Below, in pieces: positions 1-9,074 of a DNA stretch of 39,259 bases; positions within the stretch are counted from its first letter, which is position 1, and each line of letters begins with the position of its first letter. The notes under the pieces are model-generated. The model did not search any database, was not told where the DNA came from, and saw only the letters and a program-made list of their open reading frames with translations. The stretch spans positions 1 through 39,259 of the forward strand of contig JANWZN010000012.1 in NCBI GenBank assembly GCA_025054575.1, in the 5' to 3' direction. The DNA is from Geminicoccaceae bacterium (lineage in GTDB: Bacteria; Pseudomonadota; Alphaproteobacteria; Geminicoccales; Geminicoccaceae). The position numbers were made by a program, and so were the translations under genes.

Positions 1-1221
1 GACCGGCCGGCCTCGCTCTACCTTCACGTCCCCTATTGCAAGCAGCTCTGCTGGTATTGCGGCTGCACCACCTCGATCAGTGCCGACAGCGCCCGCCCGG
101 CCGCCTATGCCGCGTTGTTGGCGGCCGAGCTCGAGCTCGTGGCGAGCCACCTGCCGGGCCGCGTGCCCTTGTCGCACCTCCACTGGGGCGGCGGCACGCC
201 CACGAGCATCGGTGCCGACGCGTTCCGCAAGCTCGCGGCCAAGATCGAAGAGCGCTTCGACGTCCTCCCCGACGCGGAGAAGGCGGTCGAGATCGACCCC
301 CGCTTCCTGCCGGCCGAGACGATCGCGGCCCTGGCCGAGACCGGCATCGACCGGGCGAGCCTCGGCGTCCAGTCCTTCGAGCCCGAGGTGCAAGCGGCGA
401 TCAACCGGATCCAGCCCCTGGCCGAGACGCTGGCCGTGATCGATGCCTTGCGCGCGGCGGGGATCGCGAAGATCAACGTCGATCTGCTCTACGGCCTGCC
501 GCGGCAGACCGTCGAGGGCTGTCGCGCGACCGTCCGCGCCCTCCTCCCGGTGCTGCCCGACCGCTTCGCGATCTTCGGCTACGCGCATCTGCCCGCGCTC
601 AAGAAGCACCAGAAGCTGATCGATGCGCGCGAGCTGCCCGATGCCGTGGCTCGGGTGGCCCAGTTCGAGGCGATGGCGGAAGAGCTCGAGGCCGCGGGCT
701 ACGTCCCGATCGGGCTCGACCATTTCGCCCGCGCCGAGGATCCGATGGCCCGTGCCGCGGCGGCCGGCACGCTCAAGCGCAATTTCCAGGGCTACACCAC
801 GGATGCGGCCGAGACCCTGATCGGCCTCGGCGCCGCGGCGATCTCGAGCTTCCGCGAGGGCTACGTCCAGAACCATCACGAGCTCGTGCCCTGGCGGACC
901 GCGATCCGCGCCGGACGCCTCGCGAGCCTGCGCGGCCTCGTGCTCTCCGACCGCGACCGGCTCGAGCGGGCGCTGATCGAGCAGGTGATGTGCTTCGGCC
1001 GGGTCGACCTCGCCGAAGTCGGATCCCGCTTCGGGGTGCCGGCCGAGCGCTGCCCGGCCGCCCCCGAGCGGCTGGCCGAGCTCGAGCGGCTCGGGATCGT
1101 CGTGCGCGAGGGAAGCGTGTTGCGCGTGCCCGAGGCCTACCGCCCGCTCTTGCGGGTCGTGGCCGCGGTCTTCGACCGCTACCTCGAGCCCACCGCCGCG
1201 CGCCACGCCATCGCCGTCTGA
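1..1221 (+). CDS. hemN: Oxygen-independent coproporphyrinogen III oxidase, 5'-truncated by window edge
   Basis: Radical-SAM enzyme that decarboxylates coproporphyrinogen III to protoporphyrinogen IX in cytoplasmic haem synthesis without O2. The frame is open from base 1 with no start, so the N-terminus lies outside the window; 406 codons remain against about 450-460 for the family. The first visible residues carry the 4Fe-4S cysteine motif CKQLCWYC (CxxxCxxC). The motifs DLLYGLP and FQGYTTDAAETLIGLG follow; the latter is typical of true HemN rather than the haem chaperone HemW. The C-terminal HemN domain runs to the TGA at 1219-1221. The next gene, asnB, is on the same strand 86 bases on and looks functionally unrelated. 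Known of the family: activity. Inferred: that this is the authentic CPO and not a paralogue. Confidence 0.93.
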   Translation, partial: DRPASLYLHVPYCKQLCWYCGCTTSISADSARPAAYAALLAAELELVASHLPGRVPLSHLHWGGGTPTSIGADAFRKLAAKIEERFDVLPDAEKAVEIDPRFLPAETIAALAETGIDRASLGVQSFEPEVQAAINRIQPLAETLAVIDALRAAGIAKINVDLLYGLPRQTVEGCRATVRALLPVLPDRFAIFGYAHLPALKKHQKLIDARELPDAVARVAQFEAMAEELEAAGYVPIGLDHFARAEDPMARAAAAGTLKRNFQGYTTDAAETLIGLGAAAISSFREGYVQNHHELVPWRTAIRAGRLASLRGLVLSDRDRLERALIEQVMCFGRVDLAEVGSRFGVPAERCPAAPERLAELERLGIVVREGSVLRVPEAYRPLLRVVAAVFDRYLEPTAARHAIAV

Positions 1222-1226
1222 AGCAT

Positions 1227-1254
1227 CCGGCCGCGCTCCCTCCGCCGCGGCCGG
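1227..1254 (+). terminator. GC hairpin after hemN
   Basis: A perfect 9-bp inverted repeat (CCGGCCGCG at 1227-1235, CGCGGCCGG at 1246-1254) with a 10-base loop starts six bases after the hemN stop. It is followed only by TTGAGG, so there is no real U-tract. It may terminate weakly, or only stabilise the 3' end. Confidence 0.4.
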
Positions 1255-1307
1255 TTGAGGTGCCGCGGCCCGCTCCTTAACCTTCGGCGAAGCGGTGAGG
1301 AGCTTTC

Positions 1308-3269
1308 ATGTGCGGCTTCGCGGGCGTTCTCGATCCGGGCGAGGGCAGGGCCGGGGTGCTCGACCGGCTCGCCCGCGCCATGGTCGCCCCGATCCGCCAT
1401 CGCGGGCCCGACGATCTGGGCGTGCACCTCGAGCCCGAGGCGGGCCTGGCGCTGGGCTTTCGCCGCCTCGCGATCCGCGATCTGAGCCCGGCCGGCCACC
1501 AGCCGATGGTCTCGGCCTCGGGCCGCTTCGTCATCGTTTACAATGGCGAGCTCTACAACGCCGAAGAACTGGAGGCCGCGCTCGCTGCCCGCGGCATCCG
1601 CCCGCGCGGCCGCTCGGACACCGAGGTCCTGCTCGAGCATCTGGCATGCTTCGGCCTCGAGCCCACGCTCGAGCGCAGCCTCGGCATGTTCGCTTTCGCA
1701 CTCTGGGACCGGGCGGAGCGCACGCTCGCCCTCGCCCGCGATCGGCTCGGCAAGAAGCCCCTCTACTGGGGCCTCGAGCGCGGCCGGCTCCGGTTCGGCT
1801 CGCAGCTCCAGTGCCTCTTGGCCGATCCCGCCTTCCGTCCCGCCATCGACCGCACCGCCCTCGGGCTCTATCTGCGGCTCGGCTACGTGCCCGGCACCCG
1901 CTCGATCCTCGAGGGCGTGGCCAAGCTCGCCCCCGGCACCTGGCTGCGGATCGACGCCCGCGGCGAGATCGCCACCGGCCGCTACTGGGACCCGGTCGAG
2001 CTCGTCGCCCGCGGTCTCGCCGAGCCGTTCGCGGCCAGCGAGGACGAGCTTCTCGACCGCTTCGAGGACCTCCTGTTCGACGCCGTCCGCCGCCGGCTCG
2101 TGAGCGACGTGCCGCTCGGCGCCTTCCTCTCGGGCGGCATCGACAGCGCCACCGTCGTGGCACTCGCCCAGAAGGCGAGCCCGCGGCCGCTCGCCACCTT
2201 CACGATCGGCTCCCCCGATCCGGCCTTCGACGAGAGCGCGCAGGCAGCGGCGATCGCGCGCGCCCTCGGCACCGATCACCACAGCCTTCTGGTCGGCCCC
2301 GAGGAAGCGCTCGCGACCGTCCCCGAGCTCCCGCGCTGGTTCGACGAGCCCTTCGCAGACGCCTCGGCGATCCCGACGCTGCTGGTCGCCCGCCTCGCGC
2401 GCGAACGGGTGACCGTCGCACTCTCGGGCGACGGCGGCGACGAGCTCTTTCTGGGCTACCGGCGCTATCACGAGGCGCTCGCTCTCGCCCGTCGGCTCGC
2501 GCCGTTGCCGCCCGCGCTGCGCCGCGGCGCGGCCCGGCTCTTGGCCGCGATCCCCGAGCCGGCCTGGAGCGTGCTCGGTCGGCTCGCCCCAAAAGGGCTC
2601 GAGCCCGAGCGCTTGGCCGAGCGCGTCCGCCGCTTCGCGCGCGTGCTCGCGGGGCCGGCCGAGCGGGCGAGCCTCGAGATCGCCGCGCACTGGGGCGAGC
2701 CCGCGCTTCTGGGCGTGCCGGACGTCGTTCCCGAAGGCTATGGCGGCGAGCTCGCCGGCCGCGTCCCCGACCTCGCCACCCGGCTCCAGCTCCTCGACCT
2801 TTCGAGCTGGCTGCCGGAGGACATCCTGACCAAGCTCGACCGGGCGAGCATGGCGGTGAGCCTCGAGGCGCGTTGCCCGCTCCTGGATCACCGGCTTCTG
2901 GCCTTCGTCTTCCGCTTGCCGCCCTCCCTGCGGGGGCGCGAAGGCACGAGCAAATATCTGTTGCGCCGGCTGTTGGCCCGGCACCTGCCGGCCGAGCTGA
3001 TCGACCGCGGCAAGCGCGGCTTCTCCTTGCCGATCCACGATTGGCTCAGGGGCCGGCTGCGCCCCTGGGCCGAGGATCTGCTCGACCCCCGCCGCCTCGG
3101 CGAAGCGGGGCTGGTCGATCCGCGCCCGGTCCGTCGACTCTGGCAGCAGCATCTCGAGGGCCGCTGCGACCGCCGCTTCCCCTTGTGGAACCTGTTGATG
3201 CTCGAGGCCTGGCGGCGCCATTGGCTCGCCCCCGCGAGCCGCGCCGTCCCGGAACCGGTCGCCGGCTAG
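1308..3269 (+). CDS. asnB: Asparagine synthase (glutamine-hydrolysing)
   Basis: Transfers glutamine amide nitrogen to an aspartate-type carboxylate activated with ATP; 653 residues, a usual length for the larger AsnB/amidotransferase-type proteins. Met1 is followed by Cys2 (MCGFAGVLDPG), the Ntn glutaminase nucleophile exposed after Met removal. The glutaminase domain runs to about residue 210, with RHRGPDD and the YNGELYN segment. The synthetase domain has the PP-loop SGGIDS at 275-280, then SGDGGDELF and the LEARCPLLDH segment. The start is well supported because the second codon must be Cys and GAGGAG lies 7-9 bases upstream. The stop overlaps the stop of the convergent GGDEF gene (CTAG, 3266-3269). 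No capsule or exosteichoic genes are visible nearby, so free asparagine is the default product, but other amide products are possible for this subfamily. Confidence 0.93.
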   Translation: MCGFAGVLDPGEGRAGVLDRLARAMVAPIRHRGPDDLGVHLEPEAGLALGFRRLAIRDLSPAGHQPMVSASGRFVIVYNGELYNAEELEAALAARGIRPRGRSDTEVLLEHLACFGLEPTLERSLGMFAFALWDRAERTLALARDRLGKKPLYWGLERGRLRFGSQLQCLLADPAFRPAIDRTALGLYLRLGYVPGTRSILEGVAKLAPGTWLRIDARGEIATGRYWDPVELVARGLAEPFAASEDELLDRFEDLLFDAVRRRLVSDVPLGAFLSGGIDSATVVALAQKASPRPLATFTIGSPDPAFDESAQAAAIARALGTDHHSLLVGPEEALATVPELPRWFDEPFADASAIPTLLVARLARERVTVALSGDGGDELFLGYRRYHEALALARRLAPLPPALRRGAARLLAAIPEPAWSVLGRLAPKGLEPERLAERVRRFARVLAGPAERASLEIAAHWGEPALLGVPDVVPEGYGGELAGRVPDLATRLQLLDLSSWLPEDILTKLDRASMAVSLEARCPLLDHRLLAFVFRLPPSLRGREGTSKYLLRRLLARHLPAELIDRGKRGFSLPIHDWLRGRLRPWAEDLLDPRRLGEAGLVDPRPVRRLWQQHLEGRCDRRFPLWNLLMLEAWRRHWLAPASRAVPEPVAG

Positions 3270-4327
3270 TCCTCGTCCTCGATCCCGCTCGCGCGCGAAG
3301 GAGTCGCTTCCCCGGCCAGCACCACGACACCACCACCCGCTCGCTTGGCAGCATAGAGCGCCTGGTCGGCGGCCTCCCACAAGAGCTCGGGTCGCTCCCC
3401 GTGGAGCGGATAGACGGCGGCCCCGATGCTGCCGCGGATCGAGAGATCGAGCCCGGCCGCCTCGAACGGGCCCGCGAGCACGTCCAGAAGGCGCGTCGCA
3501 GCGAGCGGCACCCCTTCGATCGTGGCGAGATCGGTCTGCAACAGCGCGAACTCGTCGCCGCCGATCCGCGCCAAGGTGTCGGTGGCGCGGACGACGGGCC
3601 GCAGCCTTCGTGCCAAGGCCACCAAGACGGCATCGCCGACCCGGTGGCCGTGTTCGTCGTTGACCCGCTTGAACCCGTCGAGATCCAAGAGATGGACGGC
3701 GACCAACCCGCCGAACCGGTCGACCCGGTGGATCGCCTGCTGCAGCCGGTCCTCGAAGGCGAGCCGGTTGGCGAGCCCGGTGAGCGAGTCGGTGAGGGCG
3801 AGGCAGGCGAGGTCGGCCTCCCGCGCGAGCCTGGCGCTCGCATCGCGCAGGCTAACGAGCCGCAGCGGCTGGCCCAAGAGCCCGAGCGGCCCGGCTGCGA
3901 CCTCGACCGGCAGGGGCTCGGCCGTGCCGCGCACCGCCCGCGTCTCGACGACCGCCGGAGGATCCTCGCTCGAGCCCGGCCATCCGCGCGCGGGTGCTTC
4001 CAAAAGGGCTGCGAGCGAGCGTCCGACCAGGGCCGCCGGCGCCTCGCCCCAGAGCCGGCCCGCCGCCTCGTTGGCGAGCCGCACCGTCGCATGCGCGTCG
4101 AGCAGGAGCAGCGCGTCGGGCGCGTGCGTCAGGATCGCGGCCAGCGTCGCGAGGGCGGCCTCGGGCCCGCTCCGGCCCGCCTCGGCCGCGCCGAGGGGGA
4201 TCGTCGCGGGCGGTTGTTCGGCGCTGGCGCGTGGCGGGTCGTCGTCCGAGCTCGTTGCGGGACCGTCGGGCCGCGATCGGCCCGCGCGCTCGTCGCCACC
4301 GGAAGTGTTGCGATGACCGGCGCCCAT
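3266..4327 (-). CDS. PAS-GGDEF diguanylate cyclase
   Basis: Predicted c-di-GMP synthase of 353 residues. An acidic, Ser/Pro-rich, probably disordered N-terminus (about 1-55) is followed by a PAS-like sensor (about 56-165, beginning ILTHAPDALLLLDAHATVRLANEAA in sense), then a GGDEF domain with LTDSLTGLANRLAFEDRL. The intact signature RIGGDEF has GGDEF at about 256-260. The allosteric I-site RATD lies exactly five residues before GGDEF, so product inhibition is expected. There is no transmembrane segment or EAL domain, so the protein should be a cytoplasmic cyclase. ATG at 4327 is preferred; a TTG one codon upstream is also in frame. No strong ribosome site is visible. It faces corA across a 233-base divergent spacer. 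Confidence 0.9.
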   Translation of the reverse strand: MGAGHRNTSGGDERAGRSRPDGPATSSDDDPPRASAEQPPATIPLGAAEAGRSGPEAALATLAAILTHAPDALLLLDAHATVRLANEAAGRLWGEAPAALVGRSLAALLEAPARGWPGSSEDPPAVVETRAVRGTAEPLPVEVAAGPLGLLGQPLRLVSLRDASARLAREADLACLALTDSLTGLANRLAFEDRLQQAIHRVDRFGGLVAVHLLDLDGFKRVNDEHGHRVGDAVLVALARRLRPVVRATDTLARIGGDEFALLQTDLATIEGVPLAATRLLDVLAGPFEAAGLDLSIRGSIGAAVYPLHGERPELLWEAADQALYAAKRAGGGVVVLAGEATPSRASGIEDED

Positions 4328-4560
4328 CAAATCGCACCACCCATCGATCGATCGTCAATGATGCCGCGTGTATCCCTCCCGAGGTCCGCCGGCAATCGAT
4401 CGCGAACGAAAAGTCGAGCCAATCTGTTCACTTTCGGGTAGATGCGCCGGCACCCGGCCGCCGCTGCCCCGGGCGCCCTCCGGCGCGACCACCGGTCGGC
4501 TTGGGCGCGCGGCCGATCTCGGCTAGACCGGCGCCGCTCCCCGACCCGCCAGGAGGCCGC

Positions 4561-5550
4561 ATGCTCGCCACCTACACGCGGTGCGCTCGCGAGATGATCG
4601 TCCACGAGCGGCCTCCCGAGGGCGAGCTGCCGGCCCTGCCGATCTGGATCGACCTGCTGCAGCCGACCCTGCAGGAGGAGCGCCTCGTCGAGCAGCTCAT
4701 CGGCGTCGAACTTCCCTCGCGCGAGGAGATGCAGGAGATCGAGGCCTCCTCGCGCGTCTACGAAGAGAACGAGGCGCTGTTCTTGACCGCGACGCTCGTC
4801 TTCCACGCCGACGAGCCGCCGCCCGGCACGACCGAGGTCACCTTCGTGCTCAAGGGTGACCGGCTCGTCACGCTGCGCTACGAGGATCCGCAGCCCTTCC
4901 GCACCATCCGCTCGCGGCTCGAGCGGGCGGGCGCCGGGCTCGCGAGCGCCCAGGCCGTGTTCTTCTGGCTGGTCGAACAGGTCGTCGCGCGCTTGGCCGA
5001 CATCCTCGAAAAGACCGATCTCGACGTCGACAATCTCTCGACCGAGATCTTCGGTGCCGCCAGCAAGAAAAAAGCCGAGAGCGGCGAGCGGATCGATCTC
5101 GTCCGCACCGTCGACCGGATCGGCCGCAGCGGCGACACGGCGGCCAAGTTGCGCGAGAGCATCTTGACCCTGCAGCGCGTGCTGTTGGCGGTCGGCACGA
5201 GCCAGCTCGTCCTCGGCGGCAACCGCAAGGAGACGCGGGCGCGGGCCAAGGCCCTGGTCCGCGACGTCCAGTCGCTCTCCGACCACACCACCTTTCTTTC
5301 GCAGAAGACGACCTTTTTGCTCGAGGCGACGCTCGGCCTCATCAACATCGAGCAGACCAACATCATCAAGATCTTCTCGGTGGTCGCGGTCGTCTTCCTG
5401 CCGCCGACGCTGATCGCCAGCATCTACGGCATGAACTTCGAGTTCATGCCGGAACTCTCCTGGCCCTGGGGTTATCCTTTCGCGCTGTTCTTGATGGTCC
5501 TCTCGGCCGTGCTGCCTTACCTGATGTTCAAATGGAAGGGCTGGCTCTGA
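4561..5550 (+). CDS. corA: CorA-type Mg2+/Co2+ transporter
   Basis: Homopentameric inner-membrane channel for divalent cations (Mg2+, Co2+, Ni2+). 329 residues: a soluble alpha/beta N-terminal domain, a long helical stalk rich in charged residues (about 130-265), then two C-terminal membrane helices. The first helix ends in the selectivity motif YGMN (GMN at 290-292). The short outer loop FEFMPELSWPWG leads to the second helix and a basic tail KWKGWL. The frame is open much further upstream, but ATG 4561 is chosen because CAGGAGG lies 5-11 bases before it and CorA similarity starts there. The thioesterase gene starts inside its stop codon (TGATG), suggesting translational coupling, although the two functions have no obvious link. 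Confidence 0.93.
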   Translation: MLATYTRCAREMIVHERPPEGELPALPIWIDLLQPTLQEERLVEQLIGVELPSREEMQEIEASSRVYEENEALFLTATLVFHADEPPPGTTEVTFVLKGDRLVTLRYEDPQPFRTIRSRLERAGAGLASAQAVFFWLVEQVVARLADILEKTDLDVDNLSTEIFGAASKKKAESGERIDLVRTVDRIGRSGDTAAKLRESILTLQRVLLAVGTSQLVLGGNRKETRARAKALVRDVQSLSDHTTFLSQKTTFLLEATLGLINIEQTNIIKIFSVVAVVFLPPTLIASIYGMNFEFMPELSWPWGYPFALFLMVLSAVLPYLMFKWKGWL

Positions 5551-5993
5551 TGCGCCCCTCGCGCGAGCGGCTCCAGGCGGCGCTTGCCGCCATGGCGGGC
5601 CGGCCCTTGACCGGGCCGTTCGAGACGCTCCTCGGCTATCGCTACGGCTGGGACGAGCGCGCCGGGCTCACCGTCGAGCTCGACCTCGAGGAGCGCCATC
5701 TGAGCCAATACGGGGTGGCGCACGGCGGGGTCACGCTCGTGCTCCTGGACACCGTGGGCGGGGTCGCAGCGGCCCTCGCGGTGGGCGACGCGCTGGCACG
5801 GATCGCTACGATCTCGCTCTCCGCCAACTTCATCCGGCCGGCCGAGCCGGGCCCGGTCGTCGCCACCGCGCGGATCGATCATCTCGGCCGAAGCGTGGCG
5901 CATCTGGTGATGCACCTGCACGAGGGCACCGCGAGCGGGCCGCTTCTGGCTTCTGCGATCGGCGCTTATCGCCTGTTCCGCCGCGAAGGTTGA
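5550..5993 (+). CDS. PaaI-family hotdog thioesterase
   Basis: Small acyl-CoA thioesterase-like protein (147 residues), expected to form hotdog-fold dimers or tetramers in the cytoplasm. It has the PaaI-type active-site region: YGVAHGG (HGG at 58-60) followed by an acidic residue in LLDTVGG (Asp67), then the SLSANFIRPAEPG and HLGRSVAHL strands typical of the fold. ATG 5550 overlaps the corA stop (TGATG). Another in-frame ATG at 5532 would add six residues inside corA. PaaI relatives hydrolyse phenylacetyl- or hydroxyphenylacetyl-CoA; no phenylacetate genes are seen, so the substrate is open. Confidence 0.85.
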   Translation: MRPSRERLQAALAAMAGRPLTGPFETLLGYRYGWDERAGLTVELDLEERHLSQYGVAHGGVTLVLLDTVGGVAAALAVGDALARIATISLSANFIRPAEPGPVVATARIDHLGRSVAHLVMHLHEGTASGPLLASAIGAYRLFRREG

Positions 5994-6064
5994 GGGCGGC
6001 CGGGGCGGGCTCTATATGGGCAGCCGGGCAGAAGCGGCCGTCCGGCCGGGCGAGGGAGGAGGCG

Positions 6065-8383
6065 ATGGCGAAGTTCGGGATCGGCCAGCCGGTCCGGCGC
6101 GTGGAGGACCAGCGGTTGGTCACCGGCCGCGGCCGCTATACCGACGATGTCAACCTGCCGGGCCAGCTCTACGGCTTCGTCGTCAGAAGCCCGCACGCGC
6201 ACGCCAAGATTCGCAGGCTCGACACGAGCAAAGCGGCCGCCGCCCCGGGCGTGCGCGCGGTGTTGACCGCCGCCGACATCGGCGACGCCTCGATCCCCTG
6301 CTTCGTGCCGATCACCAACCGCGACGGCAGCAGAGCACCGATGCCGCCGCACCCGGTCCTCTGCCGCGACAAGGTCCGCTACGTGGGCGACAAGGTGGCC
6401 TTCGTCGTGGCCGAGAGCCGCGCGCAAGCGCGCGATGCGGCCGAGCTCGTCGAGATCGACTGGGAGCCGCTCGAGGCGGTGGTCGACACCGCCGCAGCCC
6501 TCGGGGCGAAGGTGCCGCCCGTGCACGAAGAGTGCCCGGGCAATCTCGCCTTCGATTGGCATTTCGGCGACGAGCGGGCGGTCGCCCAAGCCTTCGCCGA
6601 GGCCGCGCACAAGGTGCGGCTCGAGCTCGTCAACAACCGCCTCGTCTGCAATCCGATGGAGCCGCGCGCCGCGGTCGCCGAATGGAACGCCGCCGAAGGC
6701 AAGCTCACGGTGCACACCTGCACCCAGGGCGGCTGGGCGTTCCGCGACGTGCTCGCCGCCAATCTCGGCCTGCCCAAAGAAAAGGTGCGGGTGATCACCC
6801 CCGACGTCGGCGGCGGCTTCGGCATGAAGGCGATGTTCTACGGCGAGTACACGCTCTGCGCCATCGCCGCCAAGAAGCTCGGCCGGCCGGTCAAGTGGAC
6901 GAGCGAGCGCGGCGAGGCCTTCCTCTCCGACAGCCAGGGCCGCGACCACGTCACGGTGGCCGAGCTCGCCTTCGATGCCGAGCACAAGATCCTGGGCCTC
7001 AAGGTCGACGTCGTCGCGAACATGGGGGCTTATTATTATTTCTTCGCGCCCTTCATCCCGACGGGTGCGGCGCTCAAGGTCCTGCCCGGCGTCTACGACG
7101 TCAAATGCCTGAGCTACGGGGTCAAGGCGGTCTTCACCAACACCGTGCCGGTCGACGCCTATCGCGGTGCCGGCCGACCCGAATCGATCTACTGCATCGA
7201 GCGGCTCATGGACCTGGCCGCAGCCGAGCTCGGCGTCGATCGCCTCGAGCTGCGGCGCAAGAACTTCATCAGGCCCGAACAGATGCCGTTCAAGACCGCA
7301 GCCGGCGAGGTCTACGATTCGGGCGACTTCGACCGGGTCATGAGCACGGCCGTGGCCCGCGCCGATTGGCAGGGCTTCCCGGCACGCCGGGCGGAGGCGG
7401 CCCGGCGCGGCAAATTGCGCGGCATCGGCCTCTGCTATTACATCGAATCGACCATGGGCAATCCGGTCGAGCATGCGAGCGTGCGCTTCGCGGCCGACGG
7501 CACGGTCGAGGTGCTCGTGGGCACCCAGAGCAACGGCCAGGGCCACGAGACCGCCTACGCCCAGGTCCTGACCGAGCGGTTGGGCGTGCCGTTCGAGAAA
7601 ATCCGCGTCGTCCAGGGCGATACGGACGCGATCGCCGACGGCGGCGGGACCGGCGGCTCGCGCTCCTTGACCGCCGAAGGGGTGGCGATCTGCGAGGCCT
7701 CGGACCGCGTGATCGAAAAGGGCAAGATCGCCGCCGCCCACCTCTTCGAAGCCGCGGTCGCCGACATCGGCTTCGCCGACGGGATCTTCCGGGTGGCCGG
7801 CACCGATCGCGCGATCGGCATCATGGAGCTGGCCGAGCGGGTGCGGGTGATGGCGAGCAAGCCGCCCGGGCTCGAGCAGGGGCTCGATGCGGCGGCCTCG
7901 ATCAAGCTCGACGCCTGGACCTTCCCCAACGGCTGCCACGTGGCCGAGGTCGAGGTCGATCCCGACACCGGCATCACCCGCATCGTCCGCTACACCGTGG
8001 TCGACGATTTCGGGGTGGTCGTGAACCCGCTCCTGGTCGAGGGCCAGGTCCATGGCGGTGTCGTCCAGGGGATCGGTCAGGCGCTGCTCGAGCACACGGT
8101 CTACGACCCGAGCGGCCAGCTCCTGACCGGCTCGTTCATGGACTATTGCATGCCGCGGGCGGACGATCTGCCCTCCTTCGACTTCTCCACCGTCGAGGTC
8201 CCCTGCCGGAACAATCCTCTGGGCGTGAAGGGGTGCGGCGAGGCGGGCTCGGTCGGCTCGTGTGCCGCGGTCATCAACGCGCTGGTCGATGCGCTCTCCC
8301 CCTTGGGCGTGCGCCACGTCGACATGCCGGCTCTGCCCGAGAAGGTCTGGCGCCTCGCCCAGGGAGCGAAAGAGGCCGCCTGA
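6065..8383 (+). CDS. CoxL-like molybdopterin-binding large subunit (xanthine/aldehyde oxidase family, form II type)
   Basis: Catalytic subunit of a molybdenum hydroxylase, 772 residues. The N-terminal aldehyde oxidase a/b hammerhead domain (about 15-125) contains RVEDQRLVTGRGRYTDD. The Mo-cofactor domains follow, with AYRGAGRPE at 365-373 (the form II pattern; true CO dehydrogenases have AYRCSFR) and the conserved active-site glutamate in GCGEAGSVG (Glu726). Known of the family: hydroxylation of aldehydes, purines or N-heterocycles using water as oxygen donor. ATG 6065 is chosen because GAGGGAGGAGG lies just upstream and the family starts here. The FeS small subunit and FAD medium subunit are not next to it, so electron-acceptor partners must come from elsewhere or be dispensed with. 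True CO oxidation is unlikely. Confidence 0.92.
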   Translation: MAKFGIGQPVRRVEDQRLVTGRGRYTDDVNLPGQLYGFVVRSPHAHAKIRRLDTSKAAAAPGVRAVLTAADIGDASIPCFVPITNRDGSRAPMPPHPVLCRDKVRYVGDKVAFVVAESRAQARDAAELVEIDWEPLEAVVDTAAALGAKVPPVHEECPGNLAFDWHFGDERAVAQAFAEAAHKVRLELVNNRLVCNPMEPRAAVAEWNAAEGKLTVHTCTQGGWAFRDVLAANLGLPKEKVRVITPDVGGGFGMKAMFYGEYTLCAIAAKKLGRPVKWTSERGEAFLSDSQGRDHVTVAELAFDAEHKILGLKVDVVANMGAYYYFFAPFIPTGAALKVLPGVYDVKCLSYGVKAVFTNTVPVDAYRGAGRPESIYCIERLMDLAAAELGVDRLELRRKNFIRPEQMPFKTAAGEVYDSGDFDRVMSTAVARADWQGFPARRAEAARRGKLRGIGLCYYIESTMGNPVEHASVRFAADGTVEVLVGTQSNGQGHETAYAQVLTERLGVPFEKIRVVQGDTDAIADGGGTGGSRSLTAEGVAICEASDRVIEKGKIAAAHLFEAAVADIGFADGIFRVAGTDRAIGIMELAERVRVMASKPPGLEQGLDAAASIKLDAWTFPNGCHVAEVEVDPDTGITRIVRYTVVDDFGVVVNPLLVEGQVHGGVVQGIGQALLEHTVYDPSGQLLTGSFMDYCMPRADDLPSFDFSTVEVPCRNNPLGVKGCGEAGSVGSCAAVINALVDALSPLGVRHVDMPALPEKVWRLAQGAKEAA

Positions 8384-8448
8384 GGCGGCAAGGGTCGGGG
8401 CGGCGGCCGGGGCGGGCGCGTCGGCGCGGCGGCCGGCCGTCGTTCGGC

Positions 8449-8910
8449 TCAGCCGCCTCGACCGGCCGGGCGGGCGCGCACCAAGGCCGGCGTCGCGGCC
8501 GCGGTGACGAGGCTGCCCACGACCAGGCCGGCGAGTTCGGTGCCGGCGGCGGCGAGGGTCGTGCAGCCGGCGGCGCCGAGCATGCCGAGCTCGCTCCAGG
8601 CCCGCACGCAGGCGAGCGTGGTCGCAACCGGCGGCAACCGACAGAAGGCGTCGACCCCCGCCATCCACCAACCGAACGGTGCCACGGCGCCGTCGGCCGA
8701 GCGCGCGGGGCCGCTCGCCGGCACGAGCCGGCGCGCGCGCGGCGCATTCGGGAGGAAGCGCGCACCGGCCGGGGCCGGGCGATCCGCCGCGCGCGCATTG
8801 TCGTTGGCGGGCCCGCGCGCCGCACCGCTCGGCAGGCGCCCGACCTCACGCGTCCGGATCATGTGGCGTGCTCCGCGGCCGAAGCCGCCCGGCTCGATCA
8901 TGGTGCTCAC
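8449..8910 (-). CDS. Hypothetical protein, possibly membrane-associated
   Basis: 153 residues from a GTG at 8910, or 150 from ATG 8901, which has a weak GGGTGA upstream. The N-terminal half is basic and includes a PANDNARA segment. The C-terminal half, from about 82, is rich in Ala, Leu, Val and Gly with conserved-looking aromatics (FGWWMAGVDAF), and ends in a hydrophobic stretch (ELAGLVVGSLVTAAA) that could form one weak membrane or amphipathic helix. I do not recognise a family; the layout is loosely like short granule- or membrane-associated proteins. It is the last gene of the long minus-strand run and converges on the CoxL-like gene with 65 bases between. Coding status is plausible but not certain in DNA this rich in GC. 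Confidence 0.5.
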   Translation of the reverse strand: MSTMIEPGGFGRGARHMIRTREVGRLPSGAARGPANDNARAADRPAPAGARFLPNAPRARRLVPASGPARSADGAVAPFGWWMAGVDAFCRLPPVATTLACVRAWSELGMLGAAGCTTLAAAGTELAGLVVGSLVTAAATPALVRARPAGRGG

Positions 8911-9074
8911 CCCGCGCTCGACGCAGCGGTGTCCTCCCCGACGGCCGACGAGCTACCGAGCGCTCGGCGATCCGCCAAGGGTCGTGGACACCCGCCCGGC
9001 AGGATGGCACCGATCCGCTTAACATTGTCGCAAGATCGTGACACCGGCTCACCGGGCTGCAGCTCCGGGGTATG

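Noticed and set aside
6065-8383. Carbon monoxide dehydrogenase large subunit
   Set aside because: The loop is AYRGAGR, not AYRCSFR, and the other subunits are missing.
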